Shown: positions 45,331 through 55,542, counted from the first letter of the stretch. The stretch is 64,000 nucleotides of DNA from Cognatundibacterium jejuense (GCF_014284255.1 NZ_JACOFV010000009.1:1-64000); one strand, 5' to 3'. The notes: a model not told the origin generated them from the letters alone. Numbers and translations are program-made.

Positions 45331-47022
45331 ATGTTTTCGCTTTCAGCTTTAGTGAAGCCCTTTACCACATTAACATCCCTGACGAGTTCATTCACTACGT
45401 CACCGACCAGTCAACAATGCGCTAGCAACACGCTACGCCATGCCTTACAACTCACCCTGGCAAGCGTTGTGATAACACTCGCTGCGTGTAGCTCAAACGG
45501 CGTTAAAAAACCGGATGCCAACACCTTAGCGCCAGTAATCACCACGCCGCCAGTATCGAATATCATTGCCAACGCGCCGCCACCGACTCAGCCACCCAGC
45601 AAAGAAACACCGCCGACGCCGCGTGAATTTCGAGCCGTCTGGGTTTCCACGGTGGCAAATATCGATTGGCCCAGCCGTCGCGATTTAAATAGCGACAAAC
45701 AAAAGGCCGAAGTCATCGCGATTCTCGACCAAGCAGTGCAGATGAAATTAAATGCCATCGTCTTACAAGTACGCCCTGCTGCCGATGCAATTTACCCCTC
45801 TGCAATAGAACCGTGGTCTGAGTTTTTAACCGGAGAACAAGGACGCCCGCCGTCTCCGTACTATGATCCATTGCAATTCTGGATAGAACAAGCGCATGCC
45901 CGTGGCCTGGAACTGCATGCATGGTTCAATCCATTTCGCGCCAGAACCGCGGTGTCGAAAGGCAATGCTGCTAAAAATCACGTCAGCAAAACCATGCCTG
46001 AAGCGGTCAAGCAATACGGTGACTTATCCTGGATGGATCCGGGTGAGCCAGCCGCCATGCAACAAACGCTCGCAGTGATCACCGATGTCGTACATCGCTA
46101 CGATGTTGATGGCATTCATATTGACGACTATTTTTATCCGTATCCAATCAAAGGCACGAATGGCACTGAATTGGATTTTCCGGATGAAAATTCCTGGCAA
46201 AAATATTTAAGTACCGGCGGCACCACGAACCGCGCCGACTGGCGACGATCAAACGTTAATCATTTGGTTTCTGCAATCAATCAGGTCGTGCATGAAGAGA
46301 AAAGCTGGGTCAAGTTTGGCATTAGCCCGTTCGGTATTGGTCGCCCAGATAAAATTCCGGCTGGCATCACAGGATTTAGTCAATACGACAAACTGTATGC
46401 AGACGTTGAATTCTGGCTGGCGAATGGCTGGCTCGATTATTTATCGCCACAACTATACTGGCCCATCAATCAGACCCCACAAGCGTTCAAAATCCTGCAC
46501 GCATACTGGCAATCACAAAATGTTCAACAACGCCATATCTGGCCGGGTTTATACACCAGCCGCATCGATAACTCTGATCGTTCCTGGAGCGCAGATGAGA
46601 TCTTGAATCAGGTTGATGCCTTACGCGAGCAAGGCGGTGATGGACACGTGCATTTCAGCCTGGTCAGCTTAAAACAAAATCGCAAAAATATCGCTCAACG
46701 ACTTGGTACAGAAAAATATACGTCACAAGCCTTAGTACCGGCGACGCCGTGGCTGGAAAATACCAATATCGCGCCACCACAGCTGACCCTGTTGGATGAT
46801 AAAAAAACCGTAGAGATTAAACTTGCCGATACTGTAAATACCCGTTGGCTGGCCATCTGGAAGCGCACTGATCAACAATGGCTGTTTTCTGTACAGCCAG
46901 CAAACAAGTTAAGCATCGATACCAATGCTGAAGCATCAAACTCACCAGTGCGACAGATCAGTGTGATGGCGATCAACCGCTCAGGTCAGGAAAGCATCAA
47001 AGGCAGCATCCAACTCCCTTAA
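45331..47022 (+). CDS. GHL10-type (DUF187, YngK-like) glycosidase lipoprotein
   Basis: 563 residues from the ATG at 45331; a non-ATG frame reaches 45271. A lipobox LAAC (Cys53 from this start) gives an unusually long leader of about 52 residues, so the true start may differ. After a Pro/Thr linker, the GHL10 TIM barrel begins EFRAVWVSTVANIDWPSR and includes LQVRPAADAIYPSAIEPWSE, LELHAWFNPFRA, DVDGIHIDDYFYPYP and WVKFGISPFGIGRPD; the acidic pair in HIDDYF is probably catalytic. C-terminal beta domain. Likely an outer-membrane enzyme on glycan such as peptidoglycan. Cell-wall recovery genes follow a few kilobases on. Confidence 0.85.
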   Translation: MFSLSALVKPFTTLTSLTSSFTTSPTSQQCASNTLRHALQLTLASVVITLAACSSNGVKKPDANTLAPVITTPPVSNIIANAPPPTQPPSKETPPTPREFRAVWVSTVANIDWPSRRDLNSDKQKAEVIAILDQAVQMKLNAIVLQVRPAADAIYPSAIEPWSEFLTGEQGRPPSPYYDPLQFWIEQAHARGLELHAWFNPFRARTAVSKGNAAKNHVSKTMPEAVKQYGDLSWMDPGEPAAMQQTLAVITDVVHRYDVDGIHIDDYFYPYPIKGTNGTELDFPDENSWQKYLSTGGTTNRADWRRSNVNHLVSAINQVVHEEKSWVKFGISPFGIGRPDKIPAGITGFSQYDKLYADVEFWLANGWLDYLSPQLYWPINQTPQAFKILHAYWQSQNVQQRHIWPGLYTSRIDNSDRSWSADEILNQVDALREQGGDGHVHFSLVSLKQNRKNIAQRLGTEKYTSQALVPATPWLENTNIAPPQLTLLDDKKTVEIKLADTVNTRWLAIWKRTDQQWLFSVQPANKLSIDTNAEASNSPVRQISVMAINRSGQESIKGSIQLP

Positions 47023-48085
47023 AAGGCCATCACCGTTCGCACAACGTATTATTTATTCACTTAATAAGTTTTCAGGGTCATGGCATTGCATTCAACGCCA
47101 TGACGCAGACCCTCCGTCAACCCAGGTTCCAAGTCTGCCGCCTAACGACACAGACTTGTTCAGCAAACCGGGCAAAACCTCGTTTGTAACGTGCACATTA
47201 TCAGAGCAGGGTTTTATGTGCTGTAAATGTGACACAGATGTGGGACACTCGAAAATACCACTTTCATTTTAAGATGTTGTTTTTAACGACAAATTTGTTT
47301 CTAAAAAGAAAATAGAGTCGTTTATCTATTCTTCACTTTTCTCACAATTCCCAAACTTTTCAATGAGTTAAAGCCATCCTTACAAAATAGTACGAAGTTG
47401 ATTTAAATCAATGATTTACACTATTTTTGTAAATTATTTTCCAATTTACAAGACCACTTTCAATTAACAATTAGCATTGAGTTTCCGCTAATGAATTGTT
47501 AAATTTAGTTACATCTACAAACATTTGTGCTTGGAAAGCAATTGATTTTTCGAAATTGACGTTCCTATAATCAATTTAAGTAACGCGAGATATCCGTAAG
47601 AAACTTCGCGAAACTAAGGGAAACAAAATATACAAACAATAGATTCAAACAATAGATTCAATAAAAAAACTGAAGCAAAATAATTTTCAAGCTCATCGCC
47701 CAAGCCCACCGCTGAAGCGACAAATAAAAAATCAGACTTCAGAAAAAATTCAGTACTCAAAGGGAGAATAAAGTGGCTGACCAAAACATCTGCAAGACCC
47801 GATGGCGGCTCGCCGTCGATCATCAAAGCGCAACCCGCTTAGAGCCATCCTGCTCGCTCACCTAGCGTACTTCAAACATTACCAACATCTCTTCAAGGTC
47901 ATTCAAAGCCGACCTTGAAGTTGCTGTGGCACGCCTGTACTTCACTCGCTCTGAGTGCGGTGGGGTCGGGATTTGCCAAAATCCTTTGAAAGACATCCTC
48001 TTTCAGAGGGCTTGTTTCACCTGAGCCGGTTAGTGCCAAACCCAATGGCAACGACCACTTTTACTTTATTCATCTGGAGAGAAGT
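47023..48085. other. 1.06-kb non-coding region with a structured leader before the sedolisin gene
   Basis: No gene was supported. The first 800 bp are AT-rich; GTCATGGC at 47077 and GCCATGAC at 47097 form a hairpin without a T-run, and CAAACAATAGATT-like direct repeats occur near 47633-47660. The last 220 bp are GC-richer and contain several inverted repeats: CTTCAAGGTC (47891) with GACCTTGAAG (47911), CCTTTGAAAG (near 47982) with CTTTCAGAGG (near 48000), and TGCCA with TGGCA (near 48034). This may be a long folded 5' leader. Confidence 0.5.
47891..47920. repeat. Perfect 10-bp inverted repeat in the sedolisin leader
   Basis: CTTCAAGGTC and GACCTTGAAG surround a 10-base loop, about 165 bp before the S53 peptidase start. 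No T-run follows. Confidence 0.6.
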
Positions 48086-50074
48086 ATGAAACACTGCCGT
48101 AAATTTACCCTGCTTCCGATTGCAGCAATGTTAATGGCTGCGACAAGCATTTCAGCACAAGCAGAAAACTGGACATCAACTGCTACTAAGGCAACCGTTG
48201 TTCCAGCGACCAAAGCAAGTCACATCGCTGTAATGCAAGCGGGTAGCCTGACACATGTCGTCGTGTCTTTGAAACTGCGTAACAAAGCTGAACTGGATAC
48301 CCTGACCAACAACATCATGGCGGGAAGAAATACTCAAAAACTCAGCAGTAGCGAATTTATGTATCGCCATGCACCGACACAAGACCAAGTGCAAGCGGTC
48401 ATCAATCACCTCAAGCAAAATGGCTTCACTAACATCAGCGTCTCAGCCAACAACATGCTGGTGAGTGCAGATGGTTCTTCCGCTTCCGTAAAGAATGCAT
48501 TTAATACGGACTTGCATACCTACAATGTTGGCGGTCGCACGGCACACGCCAACGTCAATGACGTCATGGTGCCACAATCTCTGAGCAACATCGTTTTAGC
48601 AGTACATGGTTTGCAAACCGTGCACTTGCATCATACGACGATGGTCAAAGCGGATGCGAAGACCATGGCACATACGATGAGCACTGTCGGCCATAGCCCA
48701 ACTGAGTTCGCTGGCATCTACAACGCAACCAGCCTGCCAAGCGCCACCAATGCAACTATCGGTATCATTACGCAGGGCGATATGACACAAACTATCGCCG
48801 ACTTGAACACGTTCACGGCAAATGCTGGCTATCCACGTGTCAATGTCTCCACCGTCACAATCGGCTCTCCAAGCTCAGATACTGCTGGCGTCGGTGAATG
48901 GAACATGGATACCCAGGACGCCCTCGCCGCTGCTGGTGGTACGATCAAGCAAATGTTACTGTACACAGCAAACACATTGAGCGACGCTGATTTGACATCC
49001 GCCTACAACCGCGTCATCAGCGACAACAAAGCGCAAGCCATCAACGTGTCCTTGGGTGAATGCGAAACCGATGCGCAATCCTCAGGCATCATGGCAAGTA
49101 ATGATCAGATTTTCCAATCTGCGGTAGCACAAGGACAAACCTTCTCAGTATCATCCGGTGACTCTGGCGCCTATGAATGTGGTGGCCCTGGTACTTCCCA
49201 AAGCTACCCATCCGTATCGCCATACGTGATCTCCGTTGGCGGCACACGGGTCAATACTACCAATGGCGCTTATTCTTCTGAATCTGTTTGGTCCTGCACT
49301 GACGCATCTAGCTGCCAACAAAGTGCAAGCGGTGGTGCGGGTGGTGGGCCAAGCCTGACAGAAAATGCTCCTAGCTGGCAAATCAACTCTGGCGTACTGC
49401 GCGGTTCGACAAAACGTGGCACACCTGACATTTCATTTGATGCTGATCCTAGCAGCGGCGCTTTGGTCTTGGTCAATGGTTCCAACCAACAAATTGGTGG
49501 CACCAGTTTGGCAGCACCTTTGTTCACAGGCTTCTGGGCGCGCGTTCAATCCGCTAACAACAATAGTCTGCCATTTCCGGCGAGCGCTATTTACCAAAAC
49601 GCGGCAGCGAATCCATCTATGTTCCACGACGTAACAACCGGAAGCAATGGTGGTTATAGCGCGAGTTCAGGTTGGGATTATGCAAGTGGCTTTGGTAGTC
49701 TGAACGTGGCAAACTTTGCAGCAGTCATTGGTGGCGGAGTCACTCCTCCACCTCCACCACCACCAAACAATGTATTGACAAACGGTGTTCCTGTGACAGG
49801 CTTGGCACTGACTAGTGGTAACTCTAAAGTGTATACGTTTGTCGTACCTGCTGGTCGTTCCAGCTTAACGATTAAAACCAGCGGTGGCAAAGGTGATGCT
49901 GATATCTACGTTAAATTGGGATCAGCACCGACCACAACATCGTATTTGAAAAAATCCGATGGTCCAACAACCACTGAAACTATCACGATCAGTCGCCCAG
50001 CAGCAGGTACTTATTATGTATTGCTGAACGCCTATGCAACATTTAGTGGTGTCAGCCTGGTTGCTGCAGACTAA
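48086..50074 (+). CDS. Secreted S53-family peptidase (sedolisin) with C-terminal PPC domain
   Basis: 662 residues. Signal peptide (MKHCRKFTLLPIAAMLMAAT, cut near AQA), then an activation propeptide (about 40-190), then the S53 catalytic domain. The catalytic triad fits Glu271 and Asp275 (EWNMD) and Ser474 in GGTSLAAP, with the oxyanion Asp359 in SSGDSGAYE. SSGWDYASGFGSLNV near the end fits the calcium site. A Pro-rich linker leads to a PPC domain (SKVYTFVVPAGRSSLTIKTS) that is often removed on secretion. GGAGAG precedes the ATG. Sedolisins are acid-active endopeptidases. It probably degrades external protein. Confidence 0.92.
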   Translation: MKHCRKFTLLPIAAMLMAATSISAQAENWTSTATKATVVPATKASHIAVMQAGSLTHVVVSLKLRNKAELDTLTNNIMAGRNTQKLSSSEFMYRHAPTQDQVQAVINHLKQNGFTNISVSANNMLVSADGSSASVKNAFNTDLHTYNVGGRTAHANVNDVMVPQSLSNIVLAVHGLQTVHLHHTTMVKADAKTMAHTMSTVGHSPTEFAGIYNATSLPSATNATIGIITQGDMTQTIADLNTFTANAGYPRVNVSTVTIGSPSSDTAGVGEWNMDTQDALAAAGGTIKQMLLYTANTLSDADLTSAYNRVISDNKAQAINVSLGECETDAQSSGIMASNDQIFQSAVAQGQTFSVSSGDSGAYECGGPGTSQSYPSVSPYVISVGGTRVNTTNGAYSSESVWSCTDASSCQQSASGGAGGGPSLTENAPSWQINSGVLRGSTKRGTPDISFDADPSSGALVLVNGSNQQIGGTSLAAPLFTGFWARVQSANNNSLPFPASAIYQNAAANPSMFHDVTTGSNGGYSASSGWDYASGFGSLNVANFAAVIGGGVTPPPPPPPNNVLTNGVPVTGLALTSGNSKVYTFVVPAGRSSLTIKTSGGKGDADIYVKLGSAPTTTSYLKKSDGPTTTETITISRPAAGTYYVLLNAYATFSGVSLVAAD

Positions 50075-50112
50075 TTTGGTCGTAGTAAAGTTTCAATCCT
50101 AAGTCAGTTGGT

Positions 50113-50154
50113 AATCCATCCTCAGATCACAAGTGCTGAGGATGGATTTTTTTA
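50113..50154 (+). terminator. Intrinsic terminator of the sedolisin gene
   Basis: A 13-bp stem, AATCCATCCTCAG at 50113-50125 and CTGAGGATGGATT at 50136-50148, with a 10-base loop and a run of T residues after it. Confidence 0.88.
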
Positions 50155-50228
50155 AAAGGATATGAAGCGAAAGAAGTGACTGGTCAAAGCATGGCAACTT
50201 AGCGACTTCCAGATTTAGCGAATGAGCA

Positions 50229-52025
50229 CTATCTCTTACTGTTCTGTCTGGCATCAGGTGCTATATCCAGATAACGCCAATTCGTATAATTGACAGGATG
50301 ACGCATATAATTTTGCAGCCATGGCTGTATTACGTCTGCCGACAAAGGATGTGTACGCAATACCCATGGATTGTAGGCATGTAAAAGCAAGGCCATTTGT
50401 TGGTAAATCTTTCGGCGCTCAGGCGAATCTGCCATAGTCTGCGATTGCTCGTAGAGTTGATTAAACGCTGGCAAATTAAAACGTGCATAGTTTGCCCGGC
50501 CAATATTACGACCGTATAAAAGCTGATAAAAATTCTCGCCATCGGGAAAATCAGCTATCCAATCCAGCTCATTCATTTGCACTTTACCTAATCGTGCAGC
50601 ATGGATAATTTCAGAATGCTTATCGGTTTTGAACTGTATCCGTATCCCGAGGGCATCCATATTTTTACGCCATACTTCTTCGCGCAAACGCCCGGCAGCA
50701 TTGGCTTCCGAATGCATCAGCAATTGCAAAGGCTTGCCATCGGGCAGCGTACGGTAACCATCTGCACCGCGTTGATAGCCGAATTTATCCAATAATGCAT
50801 TCGCCAGTTGAATATCATATTGCACGGGGCTGACGAAATTCGCATCATAACCAAGTACACTCGGCGGCAACGGTGTTTGTGCCTGTATCGCAAGGCCTTT
50901 TTCAATCAGGCTGATGTCTTCTTTACTGTTGTACGACAGCGCAATGGCACGTCGTAAGGCAATCTTTTCTGGCGTGTAACCGCCTATCACAGGGTCGTCC
51001 ATGTTCATCCACATGTAGTAGGTCTGCAATGTCGGAAACATGTTGAGTCGTATGCCTTGCTGCTGCAATTCTGGCTTGAGCTTACCATCTTTGAGTACCA
51101 TTTCCGCCAGTGGTGCAGGTACTTGTTCTAAAACGTCAAACTGACGGTTCAGAAAACCTAAAATTCTTGCCTGATTTTCTTCAACAATAGTGATTTCTAC
51201 CTTATCGACCAAAGGTTCACTTTTACCTTTTAAACTTGCCGCGACGCTTTGTGAGACGGGATCATTTCCCGCTGCTTCATCAAATACGGTTGTACGATAT
51301 TGGGGATTTTTACTCAATACGATTTGAAAACTGCGCTGCCACTCACTGAGCATGAATGGCCCGGTTCCTACCGGATGATTGCCAGCTTGATTGCCGTAAG
51401 CTTCTATCACTTCTTTGGCGACAGCGCCACTTGCCGTGGTCGCTAAGATGAATAAAAAATTAGTATCCGGTGCATTCAAACGAATGCGTAAGGTGTATTT
51501 ATCTACCGCCTGGATACCAGCAATTGGCGTACGAATATCAAATTTTTTCCCGGCAAGTAGCTTATCAGCGCGCAGTTTGTCATCACCCAGCAACTTACCT
51601 TCAAACATAAACAACCAAGGCGATTTCAGTCCTGGGTCATACAGGCGCTTGATTGAATACACATAATCTTCCGCAACCAATTCACGTGGTTGCCCATGAA
51701 ATGCCGGATCTGGCGTGAATAGGATGCCATGTTGCAAATGCATGGTATAAGTTTTGCCGCCATCGCTGATGGTCGGGATTGCCGTCAAGGTATTGGCTTT
51801 TAATTTGACTGGGCGAGCCAGATACTCGTAAGTCAGCATCGGTTCAAAGATATTTTCATTGATACTGGCTGTCGCAATGTCAGAAGCCACAGCCGGATCC
51901 ATTACACTCTCTTGCTTTGTCAGAAGTACATGCAAAGTTTTGAGCGGCGATGCCGTAGCGGCCAGCGCGGCACTGACTAAAGTTAGCGCAGCGAAACCCT
52001 GCATACATAAAACCCGAAATTTCAT
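50229..52025 (-). CDS. ABC-type oligopeptide-binding protein (SBP family 5)
   Basis: 598 residues from the ATG at 52025 (MKFRVLCMQGFAALTLVSAA, signal peptide cut near ATAS); the frame runs on to 52046. Family-5 binding-protein features: PAVASDIATASINENIFEPM, LVAEDYVYSIKRLYDPGLKS, HPVGTGPFMLSEWQRSFQIV, IALSYNSKEDISLIEKG. No permease or ATPase genes are adjacent, so it must use a shared transporter, as MppA does with Opp. It lies 107 bp downstream of an AmpG-like permease gene on the same strand. A muropeptide- or peptide-binding role is inferred from that. Confidence 0.88.
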   Translation of the reverse strand: MKFRVLCMQGFAALTLVSAALAATASPLKTLHVLLTKQESVMDPAVASDIATASINENIFEPMLTYEYLARPVKLKANTLTAIPTISDGGKTYTMHLQHGILFTPDPAFHGQPRELVAEDYVYSIKRLYDPGLKSPWLFMFEGKLLGDDKLRADKLLAGKKFDIRTPIAGIQAVDKYTLRIRLNAPDTNFLFILATTASGAVAKEVIEAYGNQAGNHPVGTGPFMLSEWQRSFQIVLSKNPQYRTTVFDEAAGNDPVSQSVAASLKGKSEPLVDKVEITIVEENQARILGFLNRQFDVLEQVPAPLAEMVLKDGKLKPELQQQGIRLNMFPTLQTYYMWMNMDDPVIGGYTPEKIALRRAIALSYNSKEDISLIEKGLAIQAQTPLPPSVLGYDANFVSPVQYDIQLANALLDKFGYQRGADGYRTLPDGKPLQLLMHSEANAAGRLREEVWRKNMDALGIRIQFKTDKHSEIIHAARLGKVQMNELDWIADFPDGENFYQLLYGRNIGRANYARFNLPAFNQLYEQSQTMADSPERRKIYQQMALLLHAYNPWVLRTHPLSADVIQPWLQNYMRHPVNYTNWRYLDIAPDARQNSKR

Positions 52026-52132
52026 TCTATTGTCCCATCCAGACACGCTAAATAACGTGCCAATTTAAACTGTTCTGAAAGCGATAGCTTCCATCATCAA
52101 GCAAGTTTTTTATCAGGCTCACAGCAGGCTCA

Positions 52133-53431
52133 CTACACTTTCCGACCAAACTTCGGATCAATTTTGATCAATGCTGTGACGATAAATGTTGGTATTGCTG
52201 ATAAACAGATCCAGATAAAAAAGTGTGAGTAACCGAGCATATTCTGTAAGGCACCACTGTACATACCGGGCAGCATCATACTTAAAGCCATAAAGCCAGT
52301 GCAAATCGCATAATGCGCGGTCTTATGCTCACCATCGGCAAACATAATCATATACAAGATGTACGCCGCAAAACCAAAGCCGTAACCCATTTGCTCTACC
52401 GCCACAGCTGAGCCAACGAGCAGAAGATTTTGTGGCTGAACCAGCGCCAGATAGACATACACCAGATGTGGCACATTAATCGCCAGCGCCATCGGCCACA
52501 AACAGGATTTCAAACCAAAACGTGAAATAACTGCACCACCCAACAAGCCACCAGCAGTCAGCGCCAACATCCCCACAGTGCCATAAATAATACCTACCGC
52601 CTGGGTCGATAAGCCTAACCCACCTTTTACAATTTCATCTAATAAAAACGGCGGTGCCATTTTGATTAACTGCGCTTCGCCAAAGCGATAGAACAACAAA
52701 AAAGCGATGCTCAAAACGAGATTCTTCTTTTTAAAGAATTCACTAAAAATAGTCAGGAATTGTTTGAACGTGTGATTCGTAGAATCACGTCCCTGATCCA
52801 GAGACGGGTGAGGCAACACCACTTTGTGATAGCCCGCGAGACCGATGAACAAGACTGCTAATAATCCAAACACCACGCACCAGCCAAATTCTACCCGCCC
52901 CGTTATATCTTTCAGACTGCCGGCCAGAAACACCAAAGCACCTTGCCCGGTCAACATGGCAATCCTGTAGAACATACTGCGTACGCCCGCAAACGCTGCT
53001 TGCTGATGCTGCTCCAGCGCCAGCATATAAAAACCATCGACACTGATGTCATGGGTCGCCGCGCTGAATGCAATCAACCAGAAGATCAACAAGCTCGCCT
53101 GAAAAAAACTGCTCATGGGAATCGTCAGTACCACCAAGCCAAACAAACTACCTATCAGCAACTCCATGCCAACGATCCAGTAACGTTTTGTTTTATACAG
53201 CTCAACTAATGGTGACCACAGAGGTTTGATCACAAAGGGCAAATACAACCAACTGGTGTATAAAGCGATATCTGCGTTCGAGATTCCCATGTTTTTATAC
53301 ATAATGACCGACAAAGTCATCACGACGACATAAGGAATGCCCTGCCCGAAATACAAAGAGGGGATCCAGCGCCACGCTTTCACTGAGATTGGGAGTGACA
53401 ATTTTTCGGGATTTGGTACGGCACTATTCAT
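52133..53431 (-). CDS. AmpG-like MFS permease
   Basis: 432 residues with about twelve membrane segments. RWIPSLYFGQGIPYVVVMTL at the start and AFSAATHDISVDGFYMLALE in the middle match the AmpG/SLC33-like branch of the MFS, which imports anhydromuropeptides or GlcNAc-containing fragments in AmpG. Length is shorter than E. coli AmpG (about 490). It is divergent from a BadF-type sugar kinase gene and precedes an oligopeptide-binding protein gene. Together with AmiD this suggests uptake of peptidoglycan fragments. No clear ribosome binding site was seen at the ATG. Confidence 0.82.
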   Translation of the reverse strand: MNSAVPNPEKLSLPISVKAWRWIPSLYFGQGIPYVVVMTLSVIMYKNMGISNADIALYTSWLYLPFVIKPLWSPLVELYKTKRYWIVGMELLIGSLFGLVVLTIPMSSFFQASLLIFWLIAFSAATHDISVDGFYMLALEQHQQAAFAGVRSMFYRIAMLTGQGALVFLAGSLKDITGRVEFGWCVVFGLLAVLFIGLAGYHKVVLPHPSLDQGRDSTNHTFKQFLTIFSEFFKKKNLVLSIAFLLFYRFGEAQLIKMAPPFLLDEIVKGGLGLSTQAVGIIYGTVGMLALTAGGLLGGAVISRFGLKSCLWPMALAINVPHLVYVYLALVQPQNLLLVGSAVAVEQMGYGFGFAAYILYMIMFADGEHKTAHYAICTGFMALSMMLPGMYSGALQNMLGYSHFFIWICLSAIPTFIVTALIKIDPKFGRKV

Positions 53432-53747
53432 TAGCTATTTTTTCTATCTTTTAAGATTTTATTAATACTTTTTAATTTTGCCCCTTTAATTAACATCAAA
53501 TTCCTAATGAGTGGAAGATAACAAAGGCCGCAGATTAAAAATTTTTCAGATTAACAATTTTATATCCTTATGATCCTTACAGCATTTCAGAATGCGCCCT
53601 ATAATAAACGGAAATAAGCTGGAATCAACGTAAAGTTGGCTAGCGTCTACAATCTAGTAAATAATTGTGCTCGGTATTTGCTCAACTCTCGTTCAACACT
53701 AGTTCAACACTCTATTAACGGTCAATTTTCCGCATTTATCCTCCGGA

Positions 53748-54710
53748 ATGAACTCTACTCACCATCCACCATCGCCCCCCGTCAGGGAAATAAGCACTCC
53801 TCCACATTTGGGTCTGGGCATTGATACTGGCGGAACGCAAACCCGTTGGGCGCTCGCCGGTGTGGATGAAGAAATCATCGCCAGCGGCACCGCTGAAGGC
53901 TTAAGCGCGTTGTACTTTAATAGTCTGGAAGGAAAAAACACGTTTCAGCAAGTTTTCTCCGGTCTGGCAGCAACAGCTGGAACCCATGGCATCTTACAAA
54001 CCGTGCGGGCTGGGATCACGGGCTTTGGTGGTGAGGTCGGCAATTTGCAAAGTATGCTGGCAAAAATCTTTGACTTACCTGAACACCATATTCGTGTCGG
54101 CAACGATATAGAAATCGCTTACCTTGATATTTTCCGCCCTGGTACTGGTTACCTGATTTATGCCGGGACGGGTTCTATCGCTGCTTATATTGATGAGCAT
54201 GCCAAATTCCATCGCGCAGGTGGCAGAGGCTATTTATTGGATGATGGTGGTGGAGGATTCTGGATCGCGCGCGAAGCCTTACGCCACATCTGGCGGTTGG
54301 AAGATGAGCAACCAGAACTATGGCGTGAATCAGCCTTAGGACGCAATATTTTTCAACTCATCGGTGGTAATGATTGGAGCCATTCCAGAGAATTTATCTA
54401 CCAGCGCAGCCGTGGCGACATTGGCAAACTCGCTTTGGCGGTTGCCAGTGCAGCAGAAAGTGATGAAGTTGCCTTAGATATTCTCAGACGTGCGGGTGGA
54501 GAACTAGCGCGCCTTGGCATCGCCATGTGCAAACGCTTTGGTAATAAGCCCATAGCCTTGAGTGGCAGAGTACAAGAACTGCACCCTATTATTGCCGAAT
54601 CACTCAAACAACATTTACCGCCAGAAATCAGTTTCAGACAAAGTACCTGTCACGCCCATTTTTCTGCGGCGCGATTGGCTGCAAGGCAGTTACAATCGCT
54701 GTCTTTATGA
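53748..54710 (+). CDS. BadF/BadG-type ATPase, probable N-acetylglucosamine-type kinase
   Basis: 320 residues of the ASKHA superfamily. Phosphate 1 motif LGIDTGGTQTRWAL at about 23-36, phosphate 2 region YAGTGSIAAYID, and GGRGYLLDDGGGGFWIAREA, the signature shared with N-acetylglucosamine and N-acetylmuramate kinases of the BadF family. It probably phosphorylates an amino sugar freed from the cell wall. It is divergent from the AmpG-like permease gene and 34 bp upstream of amiD, probably as one operon. Confidence 0.85.
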   Translation: MNSTHHPPSPPVREISTPPHLGLGIDTGGTQTRWALAGVDEEIIASGTAEGLSALYFNSLEGKNTFQQVFSGLAATAGTHGILQTVRAGITGFGGEVGNLQSMLAKIFDLPEHHIRVGNDIEIAYLDIFRPGTGYLIYAGTGSIAAYIDEHAKFHRAGGRGYLLDDGGGGFWIAREALRHIWRLEDEQPELWRESALGRNIFQLIGGNDWSHSREFIYQRSRGDIGKLALAVASAAESDEVALDILRRAGGELARLGIAMCKRFGNKPIALSGRVQELHPIIAESLKQHLPPEISFRQSTCHAHFSAARLAARQLQSLSL

Positions 54711-54744
54711 TCCACCATATCGCAAATTAACCAACAACGCTTCC

Positions 54745-55542
54745 ATGAAAAAACTTTTACTACTCGGATTCTTTGCCGCGTTGCTCAGTGGCTGCGCCAC
54801 TACCGGCGAAAACAGAATAATAGACAAAAGCATTGCTGCTAAAGGACAGGAAGACCGGGTGCAGTTTATCATCCTGCATTACACAGCGATTGATCAGGCG
54901 ACTTCACTGCGTGTACTAAGTACACAGGATGTCAGCGCCCACTATCTGGTTGGCAATGAGAGCCCGATCAAGGTCTGGCAATTGGTCGATGAAAGCCGCA
55001 TGGCCTATCATGCAGGTTACAGTGACTGGCGTGATTTCAGTCGCTTAAACGCCAGTTCTATCGGTATTGAAATCGTCAATCTCGGTTACAAAGACACGCC
55101 CGAAGGACGAGCTTACTTTCCGTTTCCACAAGCACAAATTGATCGCGTAATTGCATTGGTCAAAGACATCTCTGCCCGTTATCACATCCGTCCACAATAC
55201 ATCCTCGCGCATTCGGATATCGCGCCGCAACGCAAACCTGATCCCGGGCCACTTTTCCCATGGAAGCAACTTGCCGATGCCGGTTTGATCCCGTGGCCTA
55301 ACGCAGATGAAGTTTTAGCATTGCAACCACTGTATGAGCAGCAATTACCTGAAGTTAAATTGTTTCAACAAAAGCTAGCTAAAATTGGCTATAAAATCCC
55401 GCAAACCGGCATTTTGGACGACGCAACGAAGAACGTGATTATTGCTTTTCAAATGAAATATCGTCCGGAAAAATTTGACGGTACACCCGATGCACAAACC
55501 GCGGCGATGATCGACGTGCTATTGAATAAGATTAAACCGTAA
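54745..55542 (+). CDS. amiD: N-acetylmuramoyl-L-alanine amidase lipoprotein (AmiD)
   Basis: 265 residues. The ATG at 54745 starts a lipoprotein signal peptide (MKKLLLLGFFAALLSGC, lipobox LSGC, Cys17); upstream codons of the open frame overlap the kinase gene and are not convincing. The amidase_2 domain has zinc-ligand candidates His45 (ILHYTAID) and the His in ILAHSDIAPQRKPDPGP, with SIGIEIVNLG between. A peptidoglycan-binding domain ends the protein (KLAKIGYKIPQTGILDDATK). Domain order and length match E. coli AmiD (276 residues), an outer-membrane enzyme that cuts the amide bond between MurNAc and the peptide. Confidence 0.92.
   Translation: MKKLLLLGFFAALLSGCATTGENRIIDKSIAAKGQEDRVQFIILHYTAIDQATSLRVLSTQDVSAHYLVGNESPIKVWQLVDESRMAYHAGYSDWRDFSRLNASSIGIEIVNLGYKDTPEGRAYFPFPQAQIDRVIALVKDISARYHIRPQYILAHSDIAPQRKPDPGPLFPWKQLADAGLIPWPNADEVLALQPLYEQQLPEVKLFQQKLAKIGYKIPQTGILDDATKNVIIAFQMKYRPEKFDGTPDAQTAAMIDVLLNKIKP

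Noticed and set aside
47614-47826. 70-codon minus-strand frame in the region before the sedolisin gene
   Set aside because: AT-rich, no ribosome binding site, no family pattern.
47820-48085. Known c-di-GMP or other riboswitch before the sedolisin gene
   Set aside because: Hairpins are present but the conserved core sequences of the classes I know were not found.
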